64,000 nucleotides of DNA, from NCBI GenBank assembly GCA_025041195.1, contig JAKCFM010000003.1, positions 1 through 64,000 on the forward strand, in the 5' to 3' direction. Shown piece by piece: positions 53,271-63,061 of this stretch. A program made the position numbers and the translations under genes. This DNA comes from Halobacteriales archaeon YIM A00013. GTDB taxonomy: Archaea > Halobacteriota > Halobacteria > Halobacteriales > Haloarculaceae. The notes below the pieces were generated by a model. That model did no database searches. It was given only the letters and a program-made list of their open reading frames with translations, and was not told the DNA's origin. Within the stretch, counting starts at the first letter, position 1. Each line of letters starts with the position of its first letter.

Positions 53271-54417
53271 TCACTCATCAAGAATGGCAGAGATGCGTTC
53301 AGCCCGTTCTTCGGCTTCAATGTGAGAGTATGCATCCTTGGTCGTCTGGAGCGAGCGATGGCGCAACAGATCCTGCGCTTCGCCTCGATCGACGCGGAAG
53401 ATGGTATCTCCGAGCCCGCGCCGGGCACCATGTAGTTTCAGATACTCACCGTCGATCGTAATTTCCGCCTGCTCACAGAGCTGTTTGACGTGATTTCGCA
53501 TGCCGTTAACAGTGACTGCCGGGGGAGCGATCTCGTGCTCCTGGAGCACCTCGGTCGATCGGCTGTTCGTCGAGGAGGACCTCGATATCGTCCTGTGCCA
53601 TCCCCTGGTCAGCGAGTCGTTCGCGAGCCGCCCGGTACTTTGAGGGCGCGTGCTCGGTCGGAGACACGGGCCAGTCCCCGGGTGGTTCCCAAAGCACTCG
53701 GTAGTACTGGCGAATCGGCCCCACCGCTTGCCGTGGAAGTGGCGTCGTCTCCCACTCCTGGGCTTTGCCGAACACCCGAAGAGTTCCGCTTTCTGTCTCT
53801 GCATCGGCCTCTGGAAAAGATACATTGCGCCAGCGGAGTCCCTGACGTCCTTCACGGTCGTCGACACTGGTTCGAAGAATCTCGGCCCCGCGGACCCCGG
53901 AGTAGGCGAGGAGGTAGCCAAATGCCCGATCGCGGATCTCCTGGAGGGCGTCAGTTCCGTTCCGGTCGATCACCTCGTACGCTCGATCGTCGAGCCACTG
54001 GAGGAACCGATCGCGAGTGTCTGCATCCCAGAACTGTTGGCGGTCGTCGCTGTCGTCTGTTGGTAACTCCTCGCGTGCGCGCTCGCGTTGGGCAGGGTTC
54101 GACGGCAGGACACCATCTCGAACGCAGTACGAGCAAAAGCCAGACACGATGTTGTAGTACGTGTGGGCGCTTGAAGCAGCGAAATCGTCTCTTCCGACTT
54201 GTGTAGAGAGGTGCTGGGCGTACCGACGCAGGACCTGTGCGCCGGCGTCTGGATCGGTGAGTTCGGCAATTTCATCGGACGTCAGCCACTCTTGCCACCG
54301 ATCGAGCGCACTCTTTGCCGTCCGATAGTAGGTCCCCGACCCGGTCCCGCCTTTGCTCTTCGAGCGGAGGTAACGATTGATCGCTGCCTCGAGCTCGGTA
54401 GCTGTGAGCTCGCTCAT
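53271..54417 (-). pseudogene. Tyrosine recombinase (XerC/integrase type), frameshifted
   Basis: From ATG 54417 the first frame covers the SAM-like core-binding domain (LEAAINRYLRSKSKGGTGSG, HTYYNIVSGFCSYC) and the first catalytic Arg in LAYSGVRGAEIL. Near 53550 (DDIEVLLDEQPID) the frame must shift to continue as TEVLQEHEIAPPAVTVNG, then HGARRGLGD (HxxR), LLRHRS and TTKDAYSHIE with the nucleophile Tyr. All catalytic residues are present across the two frames. A one-step frameshift is the only visible lesion, so loss may be recent. It probably integrated the element that carries MCM. Confidence 0.85.
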
Positions 54418-54776
54418 CGGCTCATGTTCTCGTCCTCGAACCATGCTTCGAGAGCAGCGATATCACCGAAGACGTGGCTATCAAATTCAGCAGTCACAGC
54501 CGCCGTTTCCGGAAACCGATCACATCGAAGAGTCACATACCAGTGTGGTTCTCCGAGAGTAACATTCTCACCAGTTGGGCTCTCGACGATCACATCGCTA
54601 CGCTCACCGTGGGCGAACCTCCAAGAGATCGTCGAGATCGTCCACTCATCACTGTATCCAGGTGGGGACCGCCCTTGGTAAAGTCTGATGTCGGACCACT
54701 GCACCGAGTCACCGTTCGTTTGTGGTGGTTGTTGGCCGTCATTCCCCAGGGTAGCGTCGTTGTTGTTCCGCTCCAT
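54414..54776 (-). CDS. Hypothetical protein coupled to the recombinase
   Basis: The product is 120 aa from ATG 54776 (MERNNNDAT); an upstream ATG at 54869 would add 31 residues. Its stop overlaps the recombinase start by 4 bp (ATGA), so it is translationally coupled. Residues ~30-115 are a beta-rich domain (DEWTISTISWRFAHGERSDVIVES, EPHWYVTLRCDRF) with a short acidic helix at the end (IAALEAWFEDENM). It may help the recombinase. No family was recognised. Confidence 0.65.
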   Translation of the reverse strand: MERNNNDATLGNDGQQPPQTNGDSVQWSDIRLYQGRSPPGYSDEWTISTISWRFAHGERSDVIVESPTGENVTLGEPHWYVTLRCDRFPETAAVTAEFDSHVFGDIAALEAWFEDENMSR

Positions 54777-55134
54777 CTTTCGTGCTTGTCGGAGGGCGTG
54801 GTGGTAGGGAGATCCAGTGCGTATTATTGGCGTAAAACGAAGTGATTCGGTTTGTCCCCGATTCTCCAATTTTCACCACCCTTAGCCCATCTACACCAGC
54901 AAACAACTATCCATAAACTGCATGTCGCTATATCAAATGGTGTCCCTGCAGTTGAGAACTTCTGTGTATGACTGTATTATTCGCCCATTTAGTATGCGAA
55001 TCAAGTGCTAATATCCACTATTTGGTATCGAATGAAGCAAGAATAGCTGAGAATTTTCGCCAATCGTACTATTTTGAATAATGGAGATAGCCCAGCCGCT
55101 CTCTCTACCGGGAAAACACGGAACGAACAGGACG

Positions 55135-56856
55135 CTATCCTACTCCAGTGCGCTTTTTCAGCGACGTAAGCACATCGTGCATCGTCACCCATGGGTCATC
55201 GCCGTAGGTGTCCGTGAAGAACACCTGTACCAGATGGTCGATTAACCGCCACAGCGAGTACAGCAAGCAGGCAAACGCAAAGTAGAAAAATCGGAGGATG
55301 AAGTCCTTTGAGGTCGTTCTCGCCATGAACCGCTTGACCTGCTTGTAGCCAATCTCGATTTCCCAACGGTTGCTATAGAAGCTTACTCGGCCTTCAACGG
55401 TCCCTGTCACCGGTTCTGACGACATGAACACGACGTAGCGTTCATGGCCCTTCTCAATCGGGCCGGTGTACTCTTGCTTTGGTAAATACAGCAGATGGGT
55501 CTGGTGCCATTCGTTCTTTCCAAGGTGAAGCATACGCTCGTTGACCGTTGTCCCCACCCCGTGTTTTTCCATTCGGCTTGCAACGGCCTTTTCGCTCGTC
55601 TGCTTGCGCTTCGGCACGAGGTACTCGTAACCACGCTCAACGATCCTCTCCAGGACGTGCTGGCTGTCGAATTCCCGGTCCATCAGCACACGCTCGATCT
55701 GAATCAGATCTTCGGCTGAATCAAGCAGGTCTGTGACGATTTCAACGAGCGTATCGCCCTTCCGGACTGGCCGAGCATCAAGCATTACCCGTGGGCCTCG
55801 TCCAACCGTCTGGATCGACGCCCACTGATACGCATACTCGTTATTATCCACCTTTGTACCAAGGATTTCGTCCTCGTGGCCCGTTCGATCACCAGTAAAC
55901 GGACTCCCCTCGGTCGTATCGATCGCGACCGACGCAGCACCAAGAAAGTGAGACCGGCTCGTTGTTTCAGCCAAGAGCCGCTGCATCGCCTCATGATACA
56001 TCTCCCGAATCGATTCGATCGAAAATTGGCGAAGGTGATGACGATGATTGTGGCCGAGTGGGGTCTGCTTGCGCGTCGATTCGGTGAGAAAGCTCCGTGC
56101 GCCCTCGTTTGCACACAGGTTCTCGCCGAGGCCGAGATACGTCTGTAACTCCCAGAATGCATCCTCCGGAATCGACGCCTGTTCCGCACGATTAAGCGAA
56201 AACGCTGGAAAAATGCGACGCTGAGCCTCCGCTGTGAGTTCGTCTGCTCGCCGAAGAATCTCTCGTTGGGTGGGGCCATCGTCTGATTCCTCCAACAGTG
56301 GGAGATCGGTCTTAAGCGAACTGGAGTTACTCACCGGAACGGACACATCGTTCTCTGTCGCAAGTAGACAGAGGGAGGCGACACACTCCTCGATCGAGCG
56401 GAGCAACTCGTCGCTAAATCGCTCGTGGCGAGCCCGCCAAATCGTCGACTGGTCTGGGACGTTCTCAAATCCCAGAGCGTCGACGAGACTTGGTTGGGAA
56501 TTAAGATGACCCACCAACGCTGTTTCGTACTCCCAGTCATGTAGCTCCAGCACCATCAGTGCACGAATCATTGGAATAGCCGGCTTCGTCTTCGCGTGCC
56601 ACGATGGGTGTGCGTCATGCGAACTAAAATCGAGGTGGTACAGCGGACACCAGCTGATGAATGCTTCTACGTCATCATGGGCGTCGTGTTTGAACCACTC
56701 GCAAGCAAGTCGGTGTACGTCGTGTTCGAACGCGTCGAGGTCGCTACTCGTGAGCTCAGTCTCTGGATCACGGTAGTATGGCCAGTAAAAATCAGAAGCG
56801 TCTGTTATCGTTTGAAACACAGCCCGTTTGGAGGCAACCGTTGACGGCATAATCAC
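55135..56856 (-). mobile_element. IS4-family transposase gene
   Basis: The product is 573 aa and looks intact. The DDE site is visible: first Asp in SVAIDTTEG (~318), second Asp in VLMDREFDS (~398), and the family's Y-(2)-R-(3)-E-(6)-K block as YSNRWEIEIGYKQVK (~508-522). The N-terminal part has a helical DNA-binding region with SVPDQST-like WRARHERF. The inverted-repeat ends of the element could not be fixed. It separates the MCM/recombinase remnant from the AT-rich right-hand region, so it may have come with, or helped bring in, that region. Confidence 0.9.
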
Positions 56857-57048
56857 CCTTTCAACAAAAAATGTGTAGACTGTGGCTGTTTTTAACAGTG
56901 CAGAATTAATCGGGCGAAAATATTTCTTTTCGTAGCAAATATCTACTGTCTCCTCTCAAAACAGTACTGAGTTCACAGTCGGAATCAAATTGCTCTGTTC
57001 AAACCGTTTGTTGTCGAGTCAGGACCTAAATCACAGGAGTACAGACGG

Positions 57049-57070
57049 TCTGCCTCTATCAATAGAGGCA
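57049..57070. repeat. Perfect 10-bp palindrome
   Basis: CTGCCTCTAT, CA, ATAGAGGCAG: two perfect arms separated by two bases. It lies in the 275-bp gap between the IS4 transposase gene and the small peptide gene. It could be a transposon end, a recombinase site or a hairpin terminator for the minus-strand operon, which ends 62 bp to the right. Confidence 0.6.
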
Positions 57071-57131
57071 GATTCATGGTTGTAATCAACAGTCTCAACT
57101 TGGGGGCGGAAGTGTAGACAATGTTGATTTA

Positions 57132-57326
57132 TTACGGTACCCTTTGGCTTATCCATCGACGCAACAGCGTTAGCGTTCGGGTCTGCATCACGTCGACATT
57201 GTCATAATCCACATTGCTATCTTGGTCTTCACTATCTGTTCCTGAATCACCTTTGCTCATTTCTTCGACACCACATTCAATACGTACCTCACTATCACAT
57301 ATAAAATTATCTAGTATAGAGGACAA
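57132..57326 (-). CDS. Small acidic peptide, last gene of the AsnB-S9-AsnB operon
   Basis: The product is 64 aa; an internal ATG would give 42 aa. The middle is strongly acidic (GDSGTDSEDQDSNVDYDNVD) and the C-terminus is hydrophobic and basic (TRTLTLLRRWISQRVP). It has two Cys near residues 10 and 18. It starts 42 bp after an asparagine-synthetase-like gene on the same strand. An acidic leader with a distinct C-terminal core is the layout of a modified-peptide precursor, but no known precursor motif (for example a penultimate Thr followed by Gly) is present. It could also be a plain hypothetical. Confidence 0.4.
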   Translation of the reverse strand: MSSILDNFICDSEVRIECGVEEMSKGDSGTDSEDQDSNVDYDNVDVMQTRTLTLLRRWISQRVP

Positions 57327-57368
57327 TATATAATAGGAGGTATGAAGATTGTACCTTATATATTTAGA

Positions 57369-59186
57369 TCAAGTTACATTCTTTAACCATGCCTCAGCCA
57401 TGAGTAATCTCCATAACGACAAACCATAATCATTACCTTCAAAATACTCACGTATCCCTTTCGAGATTGTATTTTCATTCAAAATATTTCGTCGCTCTAG
57501 TTCTGAGTTCGAAAGATATGATACGGCGAACTCGAATATCTTCTTGTCATCTCTTTTTGTCCGTGTTTCGACTTCCCAGTCGGGTTCTATTTGTAGGATG
57601 GACTCAGGAAGGTCTGCTTTCAATGAATCTCGAAATACACTTTTGTGTCTTCCATCAAATAGAGTTCCAATCGGCATGGAGAACAATAGTTCTACTACCC
57701 GTGAATCTAGCAGAGGGTGTCTACGTTCGATCTTGTTCCGGATGGCTAAATCTTCAATATTTGAAAATGCAGTTCGCATAAATGGATCTCGATACATGTG
57801 ATATACACTTTGAAGCTCTAAACGCCTGAATGAATTACCCTTGTCTTGCTGATATGTGGTTGTATCTTTGAGGTGATTAATACATCCTTCACCCCAACCA
57901 GGCCACTGTATAATCTTTGTTCTATTTGTAAATGGTGTCGCCTGGTCTCTGAAAATATTGTATATAAATGCTATCTTTAGTAGGCGATGTGTCTGCTCTG
58001 AGTCAGTCCGCATTGAGGAAAGAAGTCTCCTGAATTCTTTATGTCTTAAAATATCCGGATAATATAATCTATTCCCTTCCCAGAAGTTCCCTCCATATCC
58101 CGTAAGAAGGACCTGCTCACCGCATTCATATGCCTTATTAAATAATTTCTGAGTATTATATACTGATTCAGGGTAGCAGGGATTTTGACGAACTAGCTTT
58201 TCAAAGGTGGATATATGATTAAACGATTTATCGCTGTCTATTTCTGCCACATCAATATTAAATTTTGACTCCACTAGATTTATCCGTTCATACTCCGTGG
58301 GAATACCTCCTTTACTAACTTCGTCAAATACGATGGAATAGGTCTGTACTGGCTGTTTACGGTGATTTTGACTCATACAGGCTACTGCAATAGAGTCGAG
58401 ACCCCCGCTCATCATCACACCCGGTGAAGAATTGGTCCGCAATCTACTGCGAACGGATACTGCAAGACGTTCTCGAAACATGGCTTCAACTTGCTCTCGA
58501 TCCACAGTGAGTGACCCTTCAAAATCGGAGGGATCCCAATATCGGTGCTGCTCTACTCCTTCATGGGTAACAGTGAGATAGGCCCCTGGTTCTAGATAAG
58601 AAATTCCCCTAAAAAACGTCTCGCTGGAGTTTGCCGTAAGGGTCTTTGTCAAATACCGACACAACTTCTCTTCATTCACCCCCTCTACAACGCGCTCGTG
58701 CTGTAATAGTGGCTCAACCGAGCTAGATGCCACAAAAAAATTCCCTTGGTCAGAGTAATACAGCCGTCGGATTCCTGTTTTATCTCGACCTACAATGAGT
58801 TTCAAATCGTTCTGGTCCCATAGAGCAAAATCAAACGCTCCAACGATCTTCCGAAGAGCTGTATCAACAGACATCTTTGTACACATCTTTAAGAACATCT
58901 GAGCATCTGTCTGTGAGGAAGTGATAAACGAATAGCCGTCTTTGAGGACAGGACGGTTATCAATACGCCCATTGAAGGTTAGAAGAAATCCATTCTCACC
59001 TATCGGCTGATCTTCGCCAACCACTTCGGGAGTCGTATAAAAGTGCTGATGGCCAAGGCCAACATGACCTTTTGTGATACTTCCTCTACCATCGTGCCCC
59101 CGGTAATCAATAGAATCCAAAAAACCATGCAACATATCGTCTGAGACATATTCCCCTCTATTGAATACCGCAACTATCCCCGACAT
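57369..59186 (-). CDS. Asparagine-synthetase-like protein lacking the glutaminase Cys (1)
   Basis: The product is 605 aa. The N-terminal GATase-2 fold is recognisable (GIVAVFNRGEYV, RGHDGRGS, GLGHQHFYTT, LLTFNGRIDNR), but residue 2 is Ser where the nucleophile Cys must be, and NGEIYN has become NGRIDN, so glutamine hydrolysis should be lost. The synthetase domain is intact: PP-loop VMMSGGLDSIAV (~252-263), VLLTGYGGNFWEGNR and RHPLLDSRVVELLFSMP (~480-496). It should still adenylate a carboxylate. Cys-less relatives include lasso-peptide cyclases and beta-lactam synthetase. It is paralogous to the gene at 61132 and in one operon with the S9 peptidase. Confidence 0.88.
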   Translation of the reverse strand: MSGIVAVFNRGEYVSDDMLHGFLDSIDYRGHDGRGSITKGHVGLGHQHFYTTPEVVGEDQPIGENGFLLTFNGRIDNRPVLKDGYSFITSSQTDAQMFLKMCTKMSVDTALRKIVGAFDFALWDQNDLKLIVGRDKTGIRRLYYSDQGNFFVASSSVEPLLQHERVVEGVNEEKLCRYLTKTLTANSSETFFRGISYLEPGAYLTVTHEGVEQHRYWDPSDFEGSLTVDREQVEAMFRERLAVSVRSRLRTNSSPGVMMSGGLDSIAVACMSQNHRKQPVQTYSIVFDEVSKGGIPTEYERINLVESKFNIDVAEIDSDKSFNHISTFEKLVRQNPCYPESVYNTQKLFNKAYECGEQVLLTGYGGNFWEGNRLYYPDILRHKEFRRLLSSMRTDSEQTHRLLKIAFIYNIFRDQATPFTNRTKIIQWPGWGEGCINHLKDTTTYQQDKGNSFRRLELQSVYHMYRDPFMRTAFSNIEDLAIRNKIERRHPLLDSRVVELLFSMPIGTLFDGRHKSVFRDSLKADLPESILQIEPDWEVETRTKRDDKKIFEFAVSYLSNSELERRNILNENTISKGIREYFEGNDYGLSLWRLLMAEAWLKNVT

Positions 59187-59250
59187 ATTGTTATAAAATA
59201 GGTAATCTATATTAAATACTATCCATACATTTCATTTGTAGAAGTGATTA

Positions 59251-61020
59251 TCACCTGTGAGAGTGTGTATTGTCCTGTGATTTAGACTGCGTTGCCAATC
59301 GTCGGTTGAAAAATTCGACAAAGAGCGACCATCGATCTGCTTGTTGAGACGGAGCATCATCATAATGGCCTTCACCTTCAACTTCTACATACTCGAAATC
59401 ACCTTCTGGCCCTTCACTCCAACCAGAGGCTAAGAGCTCGTCGCGGAAACTACTTCCCGTTGTTACCCGTTCCGTATCTTCCACTCCATAATACAATAGT
59501 AACGGCGCATCGAGCTCCTCAATCCGTTCAATAGGATTATTGGCTCGCCATCGCTCCCGATTCGTGTCGGGATCACCGAGTGATCGCCAATATGATTCGG
59601 CTGCCTCGGGATGCTCTCGAAACTCATGCAGATCGGCAACGCCGTTCCATGCAATACCTGCGTCCCAAATTTCGGGATAATTAATCAACTGCATGAGAAC
59701 GTTATGTGCTCCGTGAGAGTGGCCGAACACACCAACCTTCCCACGTACACCTGGTCGCTTAGCGAGCCATCGTCCAGCAGCAGCGAAGTCAGCGTGCTCT
59801 CGGGTCGTGAACCGCTCACCACGTGTAGCAGCTCTGAGCACTGTATATCCTGTAGCAGCGAACGCCTGAGCCCGCCGATCAAATGACTGTGCAATATCTC
59901 CCGATGAATCACCATAGATAAGCACGATTCCTGGTCCGGGCTCGGAACTGGGATAGAACAGTCCTGGAACTGTGCCCTCTGAGACAGGAATCGAGACCGA
60001 CTCAGCGGCTGTTAATTGGTCGCAAGCTCTGTCTGAGATTGGATACTCGAACAATGATTCTACGGTCTCAGCTTCATGATCATAGCATACCGGAGCTGGT
60101 GGGTGATCCGTTTCACTCTGTGCGAGAAGTAAGGCATCCTCTGGAAAGAAAATATCTCGACGAGCTGTATAGATGATTTCGTAACACCCAGCGTCCGGTG
60201 TGAGAACGTGGCGTGTTCCATCTGTCTCATACACAACGGGGTTATCGCTTGTGTTGGTCGTCGCAAATGCTGTCCCGCTCGGGAAAAATCCAAGTGGATA
60301 TTCACGGGACCCCTGCGCACCGTACCAGTTAACCTCGTTTGCCTGGAGATCGAAAATGCCGGCTCGTTTTTCCGTATTGGATGTTACAAGAACCTGATCT
60401 CCTTCGGGATGCCATCCCGTCCCGAACGACCGGTCCCCTGTCTCGGTTACCGGTACTCTTCTTAGCTCCGTACCATCGCTTGAGTGGATGTACAAATCCT
60501 GATTTTGAAGGTTGTCTGTTGGATTTCGCATGATGAGGATGCGCTCACCAGTATAGTCAAAACGGGCAACAATGGATGGGTCAGAAAAATCCGAAGGACC
60601 CCATGCCTCTGTTACTTCGGTCTTGAAGTCCCTTTTTTGGAGACGTTCCGTCGCTGACGACGTATATAGGAGCCACTCACCGGATGGATGAAGATCCGCG
60701 AGATAGTGATGAGCATCATCAGAGACAACCGTAGTAACGTCGCCTCCTGGTGTAAGTGCATAAATATCCGGGCCATACTCATCTTCTACATAGTAGTATA
60801 CTCGTTGACCCTGTGGGCACCACGATATCTTATACTGTAGCCCGCTCTCGTACCACGGCGAAGTTGTTTGGATTGCGTCTTCAGTTAGCGACCACAGACT
60901 GATCCGACCGCCCTGTTCCCCTGTCTCACGAAAGGCAACTATCTCGCCATCTGGTGACACACGGAAATCGACCGTCTCTGGGAGTGAGAATAGCTCCTTA
61001 AAGAAAAGCTCTAGATTCAT
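59251..61020 (-). CDS. S9-family peptidase (prolyl oligopeptidase/acylaminoacyl peptidase type)
   Basis: The product is 589 aa. A WD-like beta-propeller (~15-330, repeated SPDGE and HPSGEWLLYTS blades) precedes the alpha/beta-hydrolase domain. Candidate triad: Ser in VFGHSHGAHN (~433-442), Asp in LLLYYGVEDTERV (~512-524) and His in GEGHYDD (~558-564). It lacks a signal peptide, so it acts inside the cell. It sits between two Cys-less asparagine-synthetase-like genes on the same strand with gaps of 64 and 111 bp. In some peptide natural-product loci a prolyl-oligopeptidase-type enzyme cleaves the product. A 3' copy of this gene lies at 49312-49555. Confidence 0.9.
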   Translation of the reverse strand: MNLELFFKELFSLPETVDFRVSPDGEIVAFRETGEQGGRISLWSLTEDAIQTTSPWYESGLQYKISWCPQGQRVYYYVEDEYGPDIYALTPGGDVTTVVSDDAHHYLADLHPSGEWLLYTSSATERLQKRDFKTEVTEAWGPSDFSDPSIVARFDYTGERILIMRNPTDNLQNQDLYIHSSDGTELRRVPVTETGDRSFGTGWHPEGDQVLVTSNTEKRAGIFDLQANEVNWYGAQGSREYPLGFFPSGTAFATTNTSDNPVVYETDGTRHVLTPDAGCYEIIYTARRDIFFPEDALLLAQSETDHPPAPVCYDHEAETVESLFEYPISDRACDQLTAAESVSIPVSEGTVPGLFYPSSEPGPGIVLIYGDSSGDIAQSFDRRAQAFAATGYTVLRAATRGERFTTREHADFAAAGRWLAKRPGVRGKVGVFGHSHGAHNVLMQLINYPEIWDAGIAWNGVADLHEFREHPEAAESYWRSLGDPDTNRERWRANNPIERIEELDAPLLLYYGVEDTERVTTGSSFRDELLASGWSEGPEGDFEYVEVEGEGHYDDAPSQQADRWSLFVEFFNRRLATQSKSQDNTHSHR

Positions 61021-61131
61021 ACGAAAGGGTATATTGCACCCGTGAATAAAAATATCGAAAAATAATTAGTTAGTGATAGTGTATATCTTGGGGATAGGTG
61101 TCTATATTCGATAATAATTAGTCTGTACGTC

Positions 61132-62961
61132 TTAGACTACGGTATTGAGCCACATTTCGATGGAAACTAGTTTCCAAATATCCATCACGGACCGCTTCTC
61201 TTCTCTATATGCCTCGATTTCCTGTTCAAGGTTTACGTGCGATATAATTCCATTATCTACAAGGCAAGACGAATCGCTTAGCATATCCATCAATCGTTGA
61301 TCATTTTGAATCAAGGCATCAAAATTGACGTTGGCATCCGATTTTTGAGAAATGACTTGTTTTGGGAGTATATCCTCAAATGCAGACCGGAAGAGATACT
61401 TTTTCACCCCTCGCTGTGCCCACATCGCTGACGGGATAGCGAAGAAGAACTCGACGACACGGGAATCCAGAAATGGATATCTAAGTTGAATTCCCTTGTT
61501 GAGTGCTGTTTGTCGACTAATCGCAATCCAAAAATTCTTATTGGAATAGTGGTAATTATTATATGCGAGTTGTTTTTCAATACTATTAAATGCAATATCC
61601 TTACCGTCGCCATTAGTTTCCTCACGCATCTGTGCCTGTTCGATGACTGATTCGGTATATATAGATGTGTTATCTTTTTCTCCACTTACACGGTGGATAT
61701 CATGAATACTGGTGATTTTATCCAGCAAAATTGGTGCTACAGTGTACCATAGCGCCAATTGTAACAATGAAAGATCATCAGATTGTCCATGAGCTAGCCA
61801 AGCTCTATACCTCCGATCTAAGAACAAGTCAGCGTATGTGAATCGACTTCCATCAAACCGATTCCCCCCTCTCCCAGTGAGCAAGACGGTACAGTTCCAC
61901 TGTTTCGCTCGGTCATACAATGATTCTGTAATCGATTGAGTCGGAGTGATGATTGGACCCTCCATCAATGGGGCGCTGTATATCTCCGGCGTTTCCAGCG
62001 CTGTCTCATCGTTTATCACCAGCTTCTCATTGTGTATTCCAAACTGCTCTTCCATCTCTGCGATCCGTTGGATCTCACCATCCCAATCGCCAACAGCATC
62101 AGTATAGATATGAGAGAATGTGGGTACTGTATCAACCCCGAGTCGGTCTATTGTAGCTATAATCGCAGTGGAGTCGAGCCCACCGCTCAGCATCACTCCC
62201 GGATTTGTTCTGGTTCTCAACCTGCACCTCGTTGCTCTTTCAAGCTTATTTAGGAATATCTCCTCTAGCTGCTCACAATCACCACGAAGCGTTCCCTCTA
62301 GGTCCGAAGGATTCCAGTATCGATCATGTGTGATACCATCTTGTGTGATGGTTGTATACGTTCCTGGGAGGATGTACTGGATACCCTCATAGAAGGTTTC
62401 TCCAACCGTCGAAATACTATCGAATACATGCTCAGCGAGTAGTCCTTCATTTATACAGACCTCCACTGAAGGGTGGCAAAGTATAGATTTGATATCGGAA
62501 GCAGCAATGATTTCATTTCCAATGACTGTATAGTATAGTTGGCGAACTCCGACTCTATCACGCACTAGTATCACCTTCTCGTTATAGCTGTCGTAGAGTG
62601 CAAACGCATAGACACCAACGAGATCAGTCAAAAAGGTACAGCCATCATGTTCTTTGTACAATTCCATAATGATTCTCGCATCGGACTCACTACCACTTAC
62701 TGACTCCAATGTTTGGAGTATCTCTCTCCGATTATCGATTCGTCCATCGAATGTTAGAATATATCCATCGTCAACAAGAGGCTGTTGTTCACCAACCGCT
62801 TCAGGAGTTGTGTAGAAGTGCTGATGGCCAAAACCGATATGTCCATCAATAACACTGTCCTGTCCGTCGTGCCCTCGATACTCCATAGTAGCTAAGAGAT
62901 CCTGCAACAGATCGGAGGAAACGTACCCACCTCTATCGACTATTGCTACGAGACCGGACAT
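61132..62961 (-). CDS. Asparagine-synthetase-like protein lacking the glutaminase Cys (2)
   Basis: The product is 609 aa from ATG 62961 (MSGLVAIVDRGGYV), which aligns with paralogue 1; the frame is open 17 codons further. Again Ser replaces the N-terminal Cys, and the glutamine-site loop reads FDGRIDNR. The synthetase domain keeps VMLSGGLDSTAII (~257-269), VLLTGRGGNRFDGSR and RYPFLDSRVVEFFFAIPS. Two diverged copies flanking a peptidase suggest two distinct acceptor carboxylates or a heteromer. A divergent glycosyltransferase starts 101 bp away, so amidation of a sugar acid in a glycan is the main alternative role. Confidence 0.88.
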   Translation of the reverse strand: MSGLVAIVDRGGYVSSDLLQDLLATMEYRGHDGQDSVIDGHIGFGHQHFYTTPEAVGEQQPLVDDGYILTFDGRIDNRREILQTLESVSGSESDARIIMELYKEHDGCTFLTDLVGVYAFALYDSYNEKVILVRDRVGVRQLYYTVIGNEIIAASDIKSILCHPSVEVCINEGLLAEHVFDSISTVGETFYEGIQYILPGTYTTITQDGITHDRYWNPSDLEGTLRGDCEQLEEIFLNKLERATRCRLRTRTNPGVMLSGGLDSTAIIATIDRLGVDTVPTFSHIYTDAVGDWDGEIQRIAEMEEQFGIHNEKLVINDETALETPEIYSAPLMEGPIITPTQSITESLYDRAKQWNCTVLLTGRGGNRFDGSRFTYADLFLDRRYRAWLAHGQSDDLSLLQLALWYTVAPILLDKITSIHDIHRVSGEKDNTSIYTESVIEQAQMREETNGDGKDIAFNSIEKQLAYNNYHYSNKNFWIAISRQTALNKGIQLRYPFLDSRVVEFFFAIPSAMWAQRGVKKYLFRSAFEDILPKQVISQKSDANVNFDALIQNDQRLMDMLSDSSCLVDNGIISHVNLEQEIEAYREEKRSVMDIWKLVSIEMWLNTVV

Positions 62962-63061
62962 ACACCTCAAAACTATATGCTTTGCATTGAAGTTTTCTAT
63001 ATATTCATACATAATTAAAGTATAGACAAAGATTATTTACAGTTGAATACATCCTCTATTC

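Noticed and set aside
55053-56921. 9-bp inverted pair ATTTTCGCC (55053-55061) / GGCGAAAAT (56913-56921) as ends of the IS4 element
   Set aside because: The match does not extend inward convincingly and no flanking direct repeat was found, so element ends are left undefined.
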